Below, in pieces: positions 1-6,334 of a stretch of 7,609 nt of DNA (position 1 is the stretch's first letter; each line of letters starts with the position of its first letter). The DNA comes from Frankiaceae bacterium (GTDB lineage: Bacteria; Actinomycetota; Actinomycetes; Mycobacteriales; SCTD01), in the NCBI GenBank assembly GCA_026786045.1, contig JAJAYV010000051.1, forward strand, positions 1 through 7,609, read 5' to 3'. Below the pieces are notes generated by a model, which made no database searches, was not told where the DNA came from, and saw nothing but the letters and a program-made list of their open reading frames with translations. A program made the translations under genes and the position numbers.

Positions 1-2
1 AG

Positions 3-749
3 CTAGGTGTCCGGCCCGAGGAAGCCGCGCAGCAGCGCTGCCGTGCCCGCGAGGTGCTCGGCCATCTCGCGTCGCGCCGCCGCCGGATCGCCGCCCAGGA
101 TGGCGGCCACCACGCACGCGTGCTGGTGGTCGGAGTGCTCGATGTTGGGCGGCAGCAGCGGGATGAGCTCGAGCAGCGCGTTGAGGCGGCTCCGCACGTC
201 CGCCACCGCGCTGACGAGTGACGGTGAGCCGGCGACCTGGGCCACCGCCAGGTGCAGGCGACTGTCCAGCCGGCGGTAGCCCGTCAGGTCGGCGGCGGCG
301 CACTCCGTCGCACACACCGCCAGGTGCTCGCGCTCGGCCCGACTCAGGCTTCGCGCCGCCGCGGTCTCCGCCGCGCCGCTCTCGAGCACCATCCGCAGGA
401 CCAGCACGTCCTCCAGTTCCCGCGCGAGATCCCGGTCCGAGCCTGGCGCCGACGGGCTCGCTGCGGGCAGCGTCCCGCGCACGAACGTGCCGCCGTACCG
501 GCCACGGCGCGACTCCAGGTAGCCGGCGGACTGCAGCGTCCCCACCGCCTCCCGCAGAGTGGCCCGGCTGACGCCCAAGCGGTCTGCCAGCTCGCGCCCT
601 GACGGCAGCCGCTCCCCCGGCCGGACCACACCGAGCCGGACGGCCTGCAACAACCGGCTCACCGTCTCCTCGTAGGAGTTGCCGCCGCGGACCGGCCGGA
701 GCAGGACGTCATCGGTCAGGCCGGCCGTGCCCTGCTCGTCCGGCGCCAC
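3..749 (-). CDS. FadR-subfamily GntR transcriptional regulator
   Basis: Cytoplasmic DNA-binding regulator, complete at 248 aa, the usual size for the FadR (FCD) branch of GntR. A winged helix-turn-helix occupies about residues 25-92, including GRELADRLGVSRATLREAV (51-69) and the wing RRGRYGGTFV. An all-helical FCD ligand domain follows (about 108-240). The FCD metal/ligand residues are present: D162 and H166 (DSRLH), H210 (in HQHACVVAAI) and H232 (EMAEHL). The chosen start is the GTG at 747-749. Upstream, the permease stop and the start read TGA-GAGCG-GTG, so a GAGAG ribosome site overlaps the permease stop and implies translational coupling. The open frame continues further upstream, but that part lies inside the permease gene and is low-complexity Arg/Gly shadow sequence. 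Co-transcription with the permease, and divergence from the ligase operon, suggest that it controls both units. The ligand is unknown; ethanolamine or a gamma-glutamylated intermediate is inference. The family call is secure. Confidence 0.93.
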   Translation of the reverse strand: MAPDEQGTAGLTDDVLLRPVRGGNSYEETVSRLLQAVRLGVVRPGERLPSGRELADRLGVSRATLREAVGTLQSAGYLESRRGRYGGTFVRGTLPAASPSAPGSDRDLARELEDVLVLRMVLESGAAETAAARSLSRAEREHLAVCATECAAADLTGYRRLDSRLHLAVAQVAGSPSLVSAVADVRSRLNALLELIPLLPPNIEHSDHQHACVVAAILGGDPAAARREMAEHLAGTAALLRGFLGPDT

Positions 750-754
750 CGCTC

Positions 755-2200
755 TCAGGAGCCGGCGAGCTCCGCCTCGGCCTGGCGGATGGCCGCGAAC
801 TCCTCCTCCGGCGCGGCAGCGACCAGGTGGTGCCGGCTGTAGAACCAGAAGTAGGCGAGGGCGGCCAGGAACAGCAGCGCGGTGATGCCCGCGGCCTTCT
901 CGTCGACGAAGAAGGTGGCGACGACCGCCGCCGCGGCGAGCACCAGCGCTACCCACGTCGTGACGACGCCGCCCGGTGTCCGGTAGGGACGCTCGAGGTC
1001 GGGCTCGCGCTTCCGCAGCACGATGTGCGAGAGCATCATGAGGACGTACGACACGGTCGCACCGAACACCGCGATGTTGATGAGAAGCGCGCCGTCCTCG
1101 GTGATGGCGGCGAGCAGGAAGCCGACCAGCCCCGGCACCAGCAGGGCGATGTAAGGCGTCTTGCGGGCGCTCGTCCGGGACAGGACCCGGGGGAGATAGC
1201 CCGCGCGGGACAGGGCGAACAGCTGGCGGGAGTAGGCGTAGATGATGGAGAAGAAGCTCGCCACCAGACCGGCCAGGCCCGCGTAGTTCACGAAGTCTGC
1301 GAGGAAGGTGTCGCCGCCGTAGGCCTCGCGCAGCGCCAGCGGCAGCGGGTTGTCCGACTCGGTCAGCGCGGCCGAGCCCGCACCACCGGCGGCGGTGAAC
1401 AGGATCAGCGCCGCGGTGACGAGCAGGAACATCATCGCGGCGATGATCCCCTTGGGCATGTCGCGCTTGGGGTCGCGCGACTCCTCCGCGGCGAGGGGGA
1501 CGCCCTCGATGGCGAGGAAGAACCAGATCCCGTACACGAAGGCGGCCAGGATCCCGGCGTAGCCGAAGGGGATGAAGTCACTGGCTCCGGCGGCGGTCGT
1601 CGGCGCGATGTCGAACAGGTTCGAGGTGCTGAACTTCGGGATCATCCCGACCACGAAGACGACCAGCGCGACGACGGCGATGGCGGTGATGAGGAACATC
1701 AGCTTCAGCGCCTCACCGACGCCGTACAGGTGCACGCCGATGAAGAGGGCGTAGAAGGCGAGGTAGATCGGCCAGCCGCTGGTCAGGCCGAACAGGCCCA
1801 GCGCCTCGACGTAGCCGCCGATGAAGACGACGATCGCGGCGGGCGCCATGGCGTACTCGATGAGGATCGCCGTCCCGGTGGCGAAGCCGCCGAGCGGTCC
1901 GAGCGCACGCCGCGCGAAGCCGTAGCCGGCCCCGGCCACCGGCAGCGCCGAGGCGAGCTCGGCGAGGCCGAAGACCATGGCGGTGTACATGATCGCCATG
2001 AGGACAGTGGCGATGAGCAGCCCGCCCCAGCCGCCCTCGGCCAGGCCGAAGTTCCACCCGGCGAAGTCGCCGGAGATGACGTACGCGACCCCCAGGCCGG
2101 CCAGCAGGACCCAGCCCGCGGCACCCTGCTTCAACTGGCGCTGCTCCAGGTAGTCCGCGCCCACCTGCTCGTATTCGACGTTCCGCTTGCCACCGGCCAC
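755..2200 (-). CDS. eat: APC-family permease, ethanolamine permease type
   Basis: Cytoplasmic-membrane amino acid/polyamine/organocation (APC) transporter of 481 aa with about 12 hydrophobic segments; no signal peptide is expected. The N-terminus (DYLEQRQLKQGAAGW, 17-30, then VISGDFAGWNFGL, 41-53) is the pattern I associate with ethanolamine permeases (TC 2.A.3.5). The unwound TM1 substrate segment is SGDFAGWNFG. Other family marks are ALPVAGAGYGFARRALGP (85-102), the cytoplasmic loop AAEESRDPKRDMPKG (237-251) and YAYSRQLFALSRAGYLP (321-337). The start is GTG at 2198-2200, supported by AGGGAG at 2209-2214 eight bases upstream. It is the first gene of a leftward unit with the regulator and diverges from the ligase operon, so it most likely supplies that pathway's amine. 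Family assignment is strong. Ethanolamine as substrate rests on remembered family resemblance plus context; a related amino alcohol or amino acid is possible. Confidence 0.9.
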   Translation of the reverse strand: MAGGKRNVEYEQVGADYLEQRQLKQGAAGWVLLAGLGVAYVISGDFAGWNFGLAEGGWGGLLIATVLMAIMYTAMVFGLAELASALPVAGAGYGFARRALGPLGGFATGTAILIEYAMAPAAIVVFIGGYVEALGLFGLTSGWPIYLAFYALFIGVHLYGVGEALKLMFLITAIAVVALVVFVVGMIPKFSTSNLFDIAPTTAAGASDFIPFGYAGILAAFVYGIWFFLAIEGVPLAAEESRDPKRDMPKGIIAAMMFLLVTAALILFTAAGGAGSAALTESDNPLPLALREAYGGDTFLADFVNYAGLAGLVASFFSIIYAYSRQLFALSRAGYLPRVLSRTSARKTPYIALLVPGLVGFLLAAITEDGALLINIAVFGATVSYVLMMLSHIVLRKREPDLERPYRTPGGVVTTWVALVLAAAAVVATFFVDEKAAGITALLFLAALAYFWFYSRHHLVAAAPEEEFAAIRQAEAELAGS

Positions 2201-2208
2201 GACGGGCG

Positions 2209-2214
2209 CTCCCT
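2209..2214 (-). promoter_or_regulatory. Ribosome binding site fixing the permease GTG start
   Basis: On the minus strand the bases read AGGGAG, eight bases upstream of the GTG at 2198-2200. This is a good Shine-Dalgarno match and supports the non-ATG start of the permease. Confidence 0.7.
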
Positions 2215-2249
2215 GTCCGGCACCGCGACCGTGCGCGATGCATTGGGCT

Positions 2250-2259
2250 GTTCCGGAAC
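2250..2259. promoter_or_regulatory. Palindrome GTTCCGGAAC, candidate operator
   Basis: This is a perfect 10-base inverted repeat between the divergent genes. It lies about 10-20 bases downstream of the transcription start predicted from the minus-strand TTGACA element, a position where a repressor could block permease-regulator transcription. FadR-type operators often have GT...AC half-sites. Here the GT and AC are separated by six bases, wider than the classic FadR spacing, so binding by the local regulator is only a hypothesis. Confidence 0.35.
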
Positions 2260-2277
2260 CTATGCGCGAACGGCGGA

Positions 2278-2306
2278 AGAGTGATCGCGTACCGCCTGCC
2301 TGTCAA
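2278..2306 (-). promoter_or_regulatory. Candidate promoter for permease-regulator unit
   Basis: On the minus strand a perfect -35 hexamer TTGACA (2306-2301) is followed, after 17 bases, by CACTCT (2283-2278). That -10 is poor, keeping only the conserved A at position 2 and T at position 6. The predicted start near 2271 would give a leader of about 70 bases. An alternative -10, TAGGTT (2262-2257), overlaps the GTTCCGGAAC palindrome but lacks a good -35. Confidence 0.3.
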
Positions 2307-2344
2307 GTACCCGGGCCACTATCGAGATCGAACGCTCGGGGGCG

Positions 2345-2373
2345 TTGACGTCGCCAGTCAGCACGTGTTGCAT
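2345..2373 (+). promoter_or_regulatory. Candidate promoter for the ligase operon
   Basis: TTGACG (2345-2350) is followed, after a 17-base spacer, by TTGCAT (2368-2373). The -35 is good and the -10 is weak. The spacer contains the palindrome CACGTG. It would give a leader of about 80 bases before the ATG at 2460. It is the best plus-strand candidate I could find, but not convincing on sequence alone. Confidence 0.25.
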
Positions 2374-2459
2374 GACGCGCCATTGGGCCAGTTGCGCTCC
2401 GATGACGCGGCGCCCAGCTGCTCTGCCCGACCCGCGCTCCGCTCGACCGAGAAGGTGCC

Positions 2460-3833
2460 ATGAGCCCACGCGAGGGACTGCTCAGCATCGACCAACTGCG
2501 CCGAGAGGTCGACGCGGGGGAGGTCGACACCGTCCTGGTCGCCGTGCCCGACATGCAGGGACGCCTGCAGGGAAAGCGCCTGCACGCGCGCTTCTTCCTC
2601 GACACCGTGGTCGAGCACGGGACCGAGGGCTGCAACTACCTGCTCGCCGTCGACGTCGACATGAACACCGTCGACGGCTACGCCCTGACGTCCTGGGAGT
2701 CCGGCTACGGCGACTTCGTGCTGCGCCCGGACCTGTCGACGCTGCGCCGGATCCCGTGGCACGAAGGCACCGTGCTGCTGCTGTGCGACCTCGAGACCGT
2801 CGCCGGCGGCCCGGTCGCACCGTCACCCCGGCAGATCCTGCGCGACCAGAGCGCGCAGCTGGCCGAGCGCGGTTGGATCCCAAGGGCGGGCACCGAGCTG
2901 GAGTTCCTGGTGTTCCGCGACACCTATGAGCAGGCGCAGGTCAAGCACTACGCCGACCTCGTGCCGGCCAACCTCTACAACATCGACTACTCGCTGCTCG
3001 GCACCGCACGGGTCGAGCCGCTGCTGCGCCGCATCCGCAACTCCATGGCGGGCGCGGGCATGCTCGTGGAGTCCGCGAAGGGCGAGTGCAACTTCGGCCA
3101 GCAGGAGATCGGCTTCCTCTACGACGACGCGCTGATCACCTGCGACAACCACAGCGTCTACAAGACCGGCGCCAAGGAGATCGCCGCCCAGGACGGCGTC
3201 AGCATCACCTTCATGGCCAAGTACGACGCCCGCGAGGGCAACAGCTGCCACATCCACTTCAGCCTTGCGGACGACACGGGCAAGCCCATCTTCGCCGGGG
3301 ACGGCGGGGGCGACCGCGCCGGCTTCTCCCCCGTGCTGGAGCACTTCCTGGCCGGACAGCTCGCGGCGATGAAGGAGCTCACGTTGATGTTCGCGCCGAA
3401 CATCAACTCCTACAAGCGCTTCGTGCCAGGCAGCTTCGCCCCGACCGCCGTCCGGTGGGGGCACGACAACCGCACCTGCGCGCTCCGCGTCGTCGGGCAC
3501 GGGCCGTCCCTGCGGTTCGAGAACCGCCTGCCTGGTGGTGATGTCAACCCCTACCTGGCCGTGGCCGCCATGATCGCCGCCGGGCTGCTTGGCGTGGAGA
3601 ACGAGCTGCCGCTCGAGCCGCCGTGCCGCGGCAACGCCTACACCGAGGACTCCGAGACGGTCCCGCACACGCTGCGCGACGCGCTGGAGCTGTGGGAGGG
3701 CAGCGCACTGGCCCGGACCGCCTTCGGCGACAAAGTCGTCGACCACTACGCGAACATGGCGCGCGTCGAGCTGGCGGCGTTCGACAGCGCCACCACCGAC
3801 TGGGAGCGCAAGAGAGGCTTCGAGCGACTGTGA
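2460..3833 (+). CDS. Glutamine-synthetase-like gamma-glutamyl-amine ligase
   Basis: A 457-aa member of the type-I glutamine synthetase fold, probably a cytosolic oligomer. It would use ATP to join the gamma-carboxyl of glutamate to an amine (PuuA/GlnA3/GlnA4 group). Catalytic blocks, in order: ELEF with E146 and E148, E204/E209, GQQEI with E216, HIHFSL with H264/H266, NINSYKRFVPG (314-324), NRT with R338, and RFENRLPGGDVNPYLA (352-367). The DGSS ammonium-site loop of true glutamine synthetases is replaced by TSWESGYGDF (77-86), and the C-terminal adenylylation-tyrosine motif is absent. Both point away from ammonia as substrate. The ATG at 2460 has GAGAAGG four bases upstream. First gene of the rightward operon. 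The ethanolamine-type permease, alcohol-type dehydrogenase and aldehyde dehydrogenase beside it favour gamma-glutamylethanolamide synthesis, as shown for GlnA4 of Streptomyces coelicolor. A ligase for another amino alcohol or alkylamine cannot be excluded. Confidence 0.93.
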   Translation: MSPREGLLSIDQLRREVDAGEVDTVLVAVPDMQGRLQGKRLHARFFLDTVVEHGTEGCNYLLAVDVDMNTVDGYALTSWESGYGDFVLRPDLSTLRRIPWHEGTVLLLCDLETVAGGPVAPSPRQILRDQSAQLAERGWIPRAGTELEFLVFRDTYEQAQVKHYADLVPANLYNIDYSLLGTARVEPLLRRIRNSMAGAGMLVESAKGECNFGQQEIGFLYDDALITCDNHSVYKTGAKEIAAQDGVSITFMAKYDAREGNSCHIHFSLADDTGKPIFAGDGGGDRAGFSPVLEHFLAGQLAAMKELTLMFAPNINSYKRFVPGSFAPTAVRWGHDNRTCALRVVGHGPSLRFENRLPGGDVNPYLAVAAMIAAGLLGVENELPLEPPCRGNAYTEDSETVPHTLRDALELWEGSALARTAFGDKVVDHYANMARVELAAFDSATTDWERKRGFERL

Positions 3834-5200
3834 CGTTGATGCAGCACGAGGTCGTGAACCCGGCGACCGAGCAGGTGATCGCCACCGTTGCCCTGGCCGA
3901 CGAGCAGCAGACCGACGCCGCCATCTCGGGCGCCGCCGCGGCCTTCCCCGCCTGGCGCGACCTGGCGCCCGCGGACCGCGCGCGGCTGCTGCGCCGGTTC
4001 GCCGACGCCGTCGACGCCGACCTCGAGCACCTCGCGCAGCTGGAGGTGCGCAACTCGGGTCACACGCTGGGCAATGCGCGCTGGGAGGCCGGCAACGTCC
4101 GTGACGTCCTGCACTACTACTCCGCTGCCCCGGAGCGCCTGTTCGGCCGGCAGATCCCGGTGGCCGGCGGCATCGACATCACCTTCCGCGAACCGCTCGG
4201 CGTCGTCGGCATCATCGTGCCGTGGAACTTCCCGATGCCGATCGCCGGCTGGGGGCTCGCGCCGGCGCTGGCTGCCGGCAACACCGTGGTGCTGAAGCCG
4301 GCCGAGCTGACGCCGCTCACGGCCATGCGGCTCGGCGAGCTGGCCCGGGAGGCTGGTATCCCGCAGGGCGTCTTCACCGTGCTGCCCGGCAAGGGCTCGG
4401 TGGTCGGTGAGCGCTTCGTGACCCACCCGCTCGTGCGCAAGGTGTGCTTCACCGGTTCCACCGCGGTCGGCAAGCGCATCATGGCCGGCTGCGCCGAGCA
4501 GGTGAAGCGGGTGACGCTGGAGCTCGGCGGCAAGAACGCCAACGTCGTTTTCGCCGACGCCGATCTCGAGAAGGCGGCGGCCACCGCGCCGTACGCCGTC
4601 TTCGACAACGCTGGACAGGACTGCTGCGCGCGCACGCGGATCCTGGTCGAGCGCAGCGTTTTCGACCGCTTCATGGAGCTGCTCGAACCGGCCGTCAAGG
4701 GCATCGTCGTGCGCGATCCGTCCGACCCGGCCAGCGAGATGGGGCCGCTGATCAGCGCCGCCCACCGCGACAAGGTCGCCTCCTACGTCCCGGACGACGC
4801 ACCCGTCGCCTTCCGCGGCTCGCGCCCGGACGGGCCCGGCTTCTGGTTCGCGCCGACGGTGCTGGCGCCGGTCGACGGGTCGTCGCCGGCATGGCACGAA
4901 GAGGTGTTCGGTCCGGTCGTCGCGGTGATGCCGTTCGACGACGAGGCCGAGGCGCTGCGGCTGGCCAACGACACCGAGTACGGCCTGGCCGGATCGATCT
5001 GGACCCGCGATGTCGGCCGGGCGATGCGGGTGGCCCGCGGGCTCGAAGGCGGCAACCTGTCGGTCAACTCGCACTCGTCGGTGCGCTACTCGACGCCGTT
5101 CGGGGGGTTCAAGCAGTCCGGCCTGGGCCGCGAGCTCGGGCCGGACGCGCTGGAGGCCTTCACCGAGGTCAAGAACGTGTTCTTCGCAACGGACGCTTGA
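3830..5200 (+). CDS. NAD-type aldehyde dehydrogenase
   Basis: Cytosolic aldehyde dehydrogenase superfamily enzyme, 456 aa from the GTG, slightly short for the family but complete. Key sites: PWNFP with oxyanion N133, LKPAE with K156, FTGSTAVGKRI (207-217), ELGGK with general-base E231, GQDCCA with catalytic C265, EEVFGP with E358, and the C-terminal PFGGFKQSGLGRELG (423-437). The Glu after KPA usually goes with NAD+ preference. In the proposed pathway it oxidises the gamma-glutamylated aldehyde to its acid (gamma-glutamylglycine if ethanolamine enters), like PuuC in the putrescine route. The chosen start GTG (3830) overlaps the ligase stop as GTGA, with AGAGAGG 12 bases upstream. An in-frame ATG at 3839 gives 453 aa but has no ribosome site. 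The open frame further upstream runs inside the ligase gene and is shadow sequence. Superfamily and catalytic competence are clear; the physiological substrate is inferred from neighbours. Confidence 0.93.
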   Translation: MTLMQHEVVNPATEQVIATVALADEQQTDAAISGAAAAFPAWRDLAPADRARLLRRFADAVDADLEHLAQLEVRNSGHTLGNARWEAGNVRDVLHYYSAAPERLFGRQIPVAGGIDITFREPLGVVGIIVPWNFPMPIAGWGLAPALAAGNTVVLKPAELTPLTAMRLGELAREAGIPQGVFTVLPGKGSVVGERFVTHPLVRKVCFTGSTAVGKRIMAGCAEQVKRVTLELGGKNANVVFADADLEKAAATAPYAVFDNAGQDCCARTRILVERSVFDRFMELLEPAVKGIVVRDPSDPASEMGPLISAAHRDKVASYVPDDAPVAFRGSRPDGPGFWFAPTVLAPVDGSSPAWHEEVFGPVVAVMPFDDEAEALRLANDTEYGLAGSIWTRDVGRAMRVARGLEGGNLSVNSHSSVRYSTPFGGFKQSGLGRELGPDALEAFTEVKNVFFATDA

Positions 5201-5204
5201 GAGG
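5199..5204 (+). promoter_or_regulatory. Ribosome binding site of the short-chain dehydrogenase
   Basis: GAGAGG begins within the aldehyde dehydrogenase TGA stop and sits five bases before the ATG at 5210. The overlap of stop codon and ribosome site supports coupled translation within one operon. Confidence 0.7.
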
Positions 5205-5209
5205 CAGCC

Positions 5210-5977
5210 ATGACCGCACGTCTGCAGGACCGGGTGGCCGTCGTGACCGGGGCCGGGAGCGGCATCGGCTTCGCGACGGCGCAGCGCTTGGCCGCCGAGG
5301 GCGCGCACGTGGTGTGTGCTGACGTCGACGAGGCCGCGGGCGGGCGCGCCGCCGAGGAGGTCGGCGGACTGTTCGTCCGCACCGACGTCACGTCCGAGGA
5401 CGACGTGCAGGCGATGTACACCGCGGCGGTCCAGACCTACGGCGGGCTCGACATCGCGTTCAACAACGCCGGCATCTCCCCGCCCGACGACGACTCCATC
5501 CTCGACACCGGCCTGGACGCGTGGCGGCGGGTGCAGGAGGTCAACCTCACCAGCGTCTTCCTGTGCTGCAAGTACGCCATCCCGCACATGCAGGCCCGCG
5601 GCAGGGGATCCATCATCAACACCGCCTCGTTCGTCGCGGTGATGGGGGCGGCGACATCGCAGATCTCCTACTCGGCGTCCAAGGGCGGCGTGCTGTCCAT
5701 GAGCCGTGAGCTGGGCGTGCAGTTCGCCCGCGAGGGCATCCGCGTCAATGCCCTGTGCCCGGGCCCGGTCAACACGCCGCTGCTGCAGGAGCTTTTCGCG
5801 AGCGATCCGGAGCGGGCGGCCCGACGCCTCGTGCACATCCCGGTCGGCCGCTTTGCCGAGGCCACGGAGATCGCGGCCGCGGTCGCCTTCCTGGCCAGCG
5901 ACGACGCCTCATTCATCACGGCCTCGACGTTCCTCGTCGACGGAGGCATCAGCGGGGCGTACGTCACGCCGGTGTGA
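5210..5977 (+). CDS. Short-chain dehydrogenase/reductase (classical SDR)
   Basis: A 255-aa classical SDR, normally a cytosolic tetramer. The Rossmann nucleotide motif is TGAGSGIG (13-20). D38 at the end of the second strand favours NAD(H) over NADP(H). NNAG (85-88), N112, catalytic S140 and YSASK with Y154 and K158 complete the tetrad. VNALCPGPVNTP (179-190) and the C-terminal LVDGGISGAYVTP are typical. It lies nine bases after the aldehyde dehydrogenase and is the last gene of the operon. Generic annotation would be 3-oxoacyl-ACP reductase-like, but the setting suggests a catabolic alcohol dehydrogenase. It could oxidise the gamma-glutamyl amino alcohol made by the ligase to the aldehyde that the neighbouring enzyme then consumes. 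Many SDRs prefer secondary alcohols, so a substrate such as an isopropanolamine derivative is an alternative. Family call secure, role inferred. Confidence 0.93.
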   Translation: MTARLQDRVAVVTGAGSGIGFATAQRLAAEGAHVVCADVDEAAGGRAAEEVGGLFVRTDVTSEDDVQAMYTAAVQTYGGLDIAFNNAGISPPDDDSILDTGLDAWRRVQEVNLTSVFLCCKYAIPHMQARGRGSIINTASFVAVMGAATSQISYSASKGGVLSMSRELGVQFAREGIRVNALCPGPVNTPLLQELFASDPERAARRLVHIPVGRFAEATEIAAAVAFLASDDASFITASTFLVDGGISGAYVTPV

Positions 5978-6031
5978 GCAGCCGAACGAAGTGCTCGACC
6001 AGCCGGGCGTCCTGCGGAACATGATGAGCGC

Positions 6032-6070
6032 TCTGTACAGACGTCTTTGATCGCGTTGTACGCTCACTAC
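6032..6070 (+). promoter_or_regulatory. Leaderless promoter and candidate operator of the toxin-antitoxin pair
   Basis: TACGCT (6059-6064) fits the actinobacterial -10 form TANNNT and lies six bases before the ATG at 6071, the spacing expected when transcription starts at the A of the start codon. No Shine-Dalgarno sequence is visible, which agrees with a leaderless message. Upstream lies a perfect 10-base palindrome TCTGTACAGA (6032-6041). Its core word TGTAC recurs at 6057-6061 within the -10 region, 23 bases away, about two helical turns. This is a plausible binding site for the antitoxin, which typically autoregulates. No clear -35 is seen. Confidence 0.45.
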
Positions 6071-6331
6071 ATGGAGGTCGCCATCACCGAGTTCCGTTCT
6101 GCGCTCCGGGCGTACGTCGACCGGGCGAGAAGCGGGGAGGACGTGGTGCTGACCGAGCGCGGACTGCCGGTGGCGCGCCTGGTCGCGATCGACGCCGCGC
6201 CGCTCCTGGAGCAGCTCGAGCGGGAGGGCGTCATCACCGCCACCCAGGCGCCCCGACCCCGCGCGGCGGGCGCGGCTCGGGCACCGGCGACGGGGCCGGT
6301 GGCCGACCTCGTCTCCGCGCACCGACGCTGA
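6071..6331 (+). CDS. Phd/YefM-family type II antitoxin
   Basis: Small 86-aa protein. The N-terminal half, MEVAITEFRSALRAYVDRAR then SGEDVVLTERGLPVARLVAI (40 residues in all), is the standard Phd/YefM dimerisation and DNA-binding fold: a short strand, the helix with F/L spacing, and the GLPVARL strand. The C-terminal half (about 55-86) is rich in Ala, Pro and Arg, probably disordered until it wraps the toxin, ending in PVADLVSAHRR. The ATG at 6071 is preferred over an in-frame TTG at 6047, because family members begin at this residue and a leaderless -10 sits immediately upstream. It precedes the PIN toxin by three bases, the usual antitoxin-first order. It should neutralise the toxin and repress its own promoter, alone or as the complex. 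The family is clear from sequence; function is by family. Confidence 0.88.
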   Translation: MEVAITEFRSALRAYVDRARSGEDVVLTERGLPVARLVAIDAAPLLEQLEREGVITATQAPRPRAAGAARAPATGPVADLVSAHRR

Positions 6332-6334
6332 CCC

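Larger units (their letters stand above)
2201..2459. promoter_or_regulatory. Divergent intergenic regulatory region
   Basis: These 259 bases separate the permease-regulator unit from the ligase operon, and I see no credible gene in them. They must hold both promoters. Visible elements are a perfect 10-base palindrome GTTCCGGAAC (2250-2259) and a minus-strand TTGACA (2301-2306). There is also a plus-strand TTGACG (2345-2350), a CACGTG (2362-2367), and the repeated words CATTGGGC (2241, 2381) and ATGACGCG (2372, 2402). Shared control by the FadR-type regulator is inferred from the layout. Confidence 0.7.

Noticed and set aside
750..956. N-terminal extension of the regulator up to 956
   Set aside because: The extra 69 residues are Arg/Gly-rich, lie wholly or almost wholly within the permease gene, and precede a normal FadR-type N-terminus that has its own GTG.
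827..2284. A 485-codon open frame on the plus strand opposite the permease
   Set aside because: Its translation is Asp/Glu/Gly/Arg-rich low-complexity sequence with no domain, and it exactly shadows a clear membrane transporter. Long antisense frames are expected at this GC content.
2281..2463. A 60-codon plus-strand frame in the divergent intergenic region
   Set aside because: It has no ribosome site or recognisable motif, it runs into the ligase start, and it covers the promoter elements.
3746..5836. A 696-codon open frame on the minus strand across the ALDH and SDR genes
   Set aside because: It runs antisense to two strongly recognised enzymes, and its composition (His/Arg/Gly/Asp-rich) is typical of a GC-rich shadow frame. 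No motif is seen.
5975..5997. Hairpin GAGCA...TGCTC just after the SDR stop as a terminator
   Set aside because: The stem has only five pairs with an eleven-base loop and no T-run, too weak to call.
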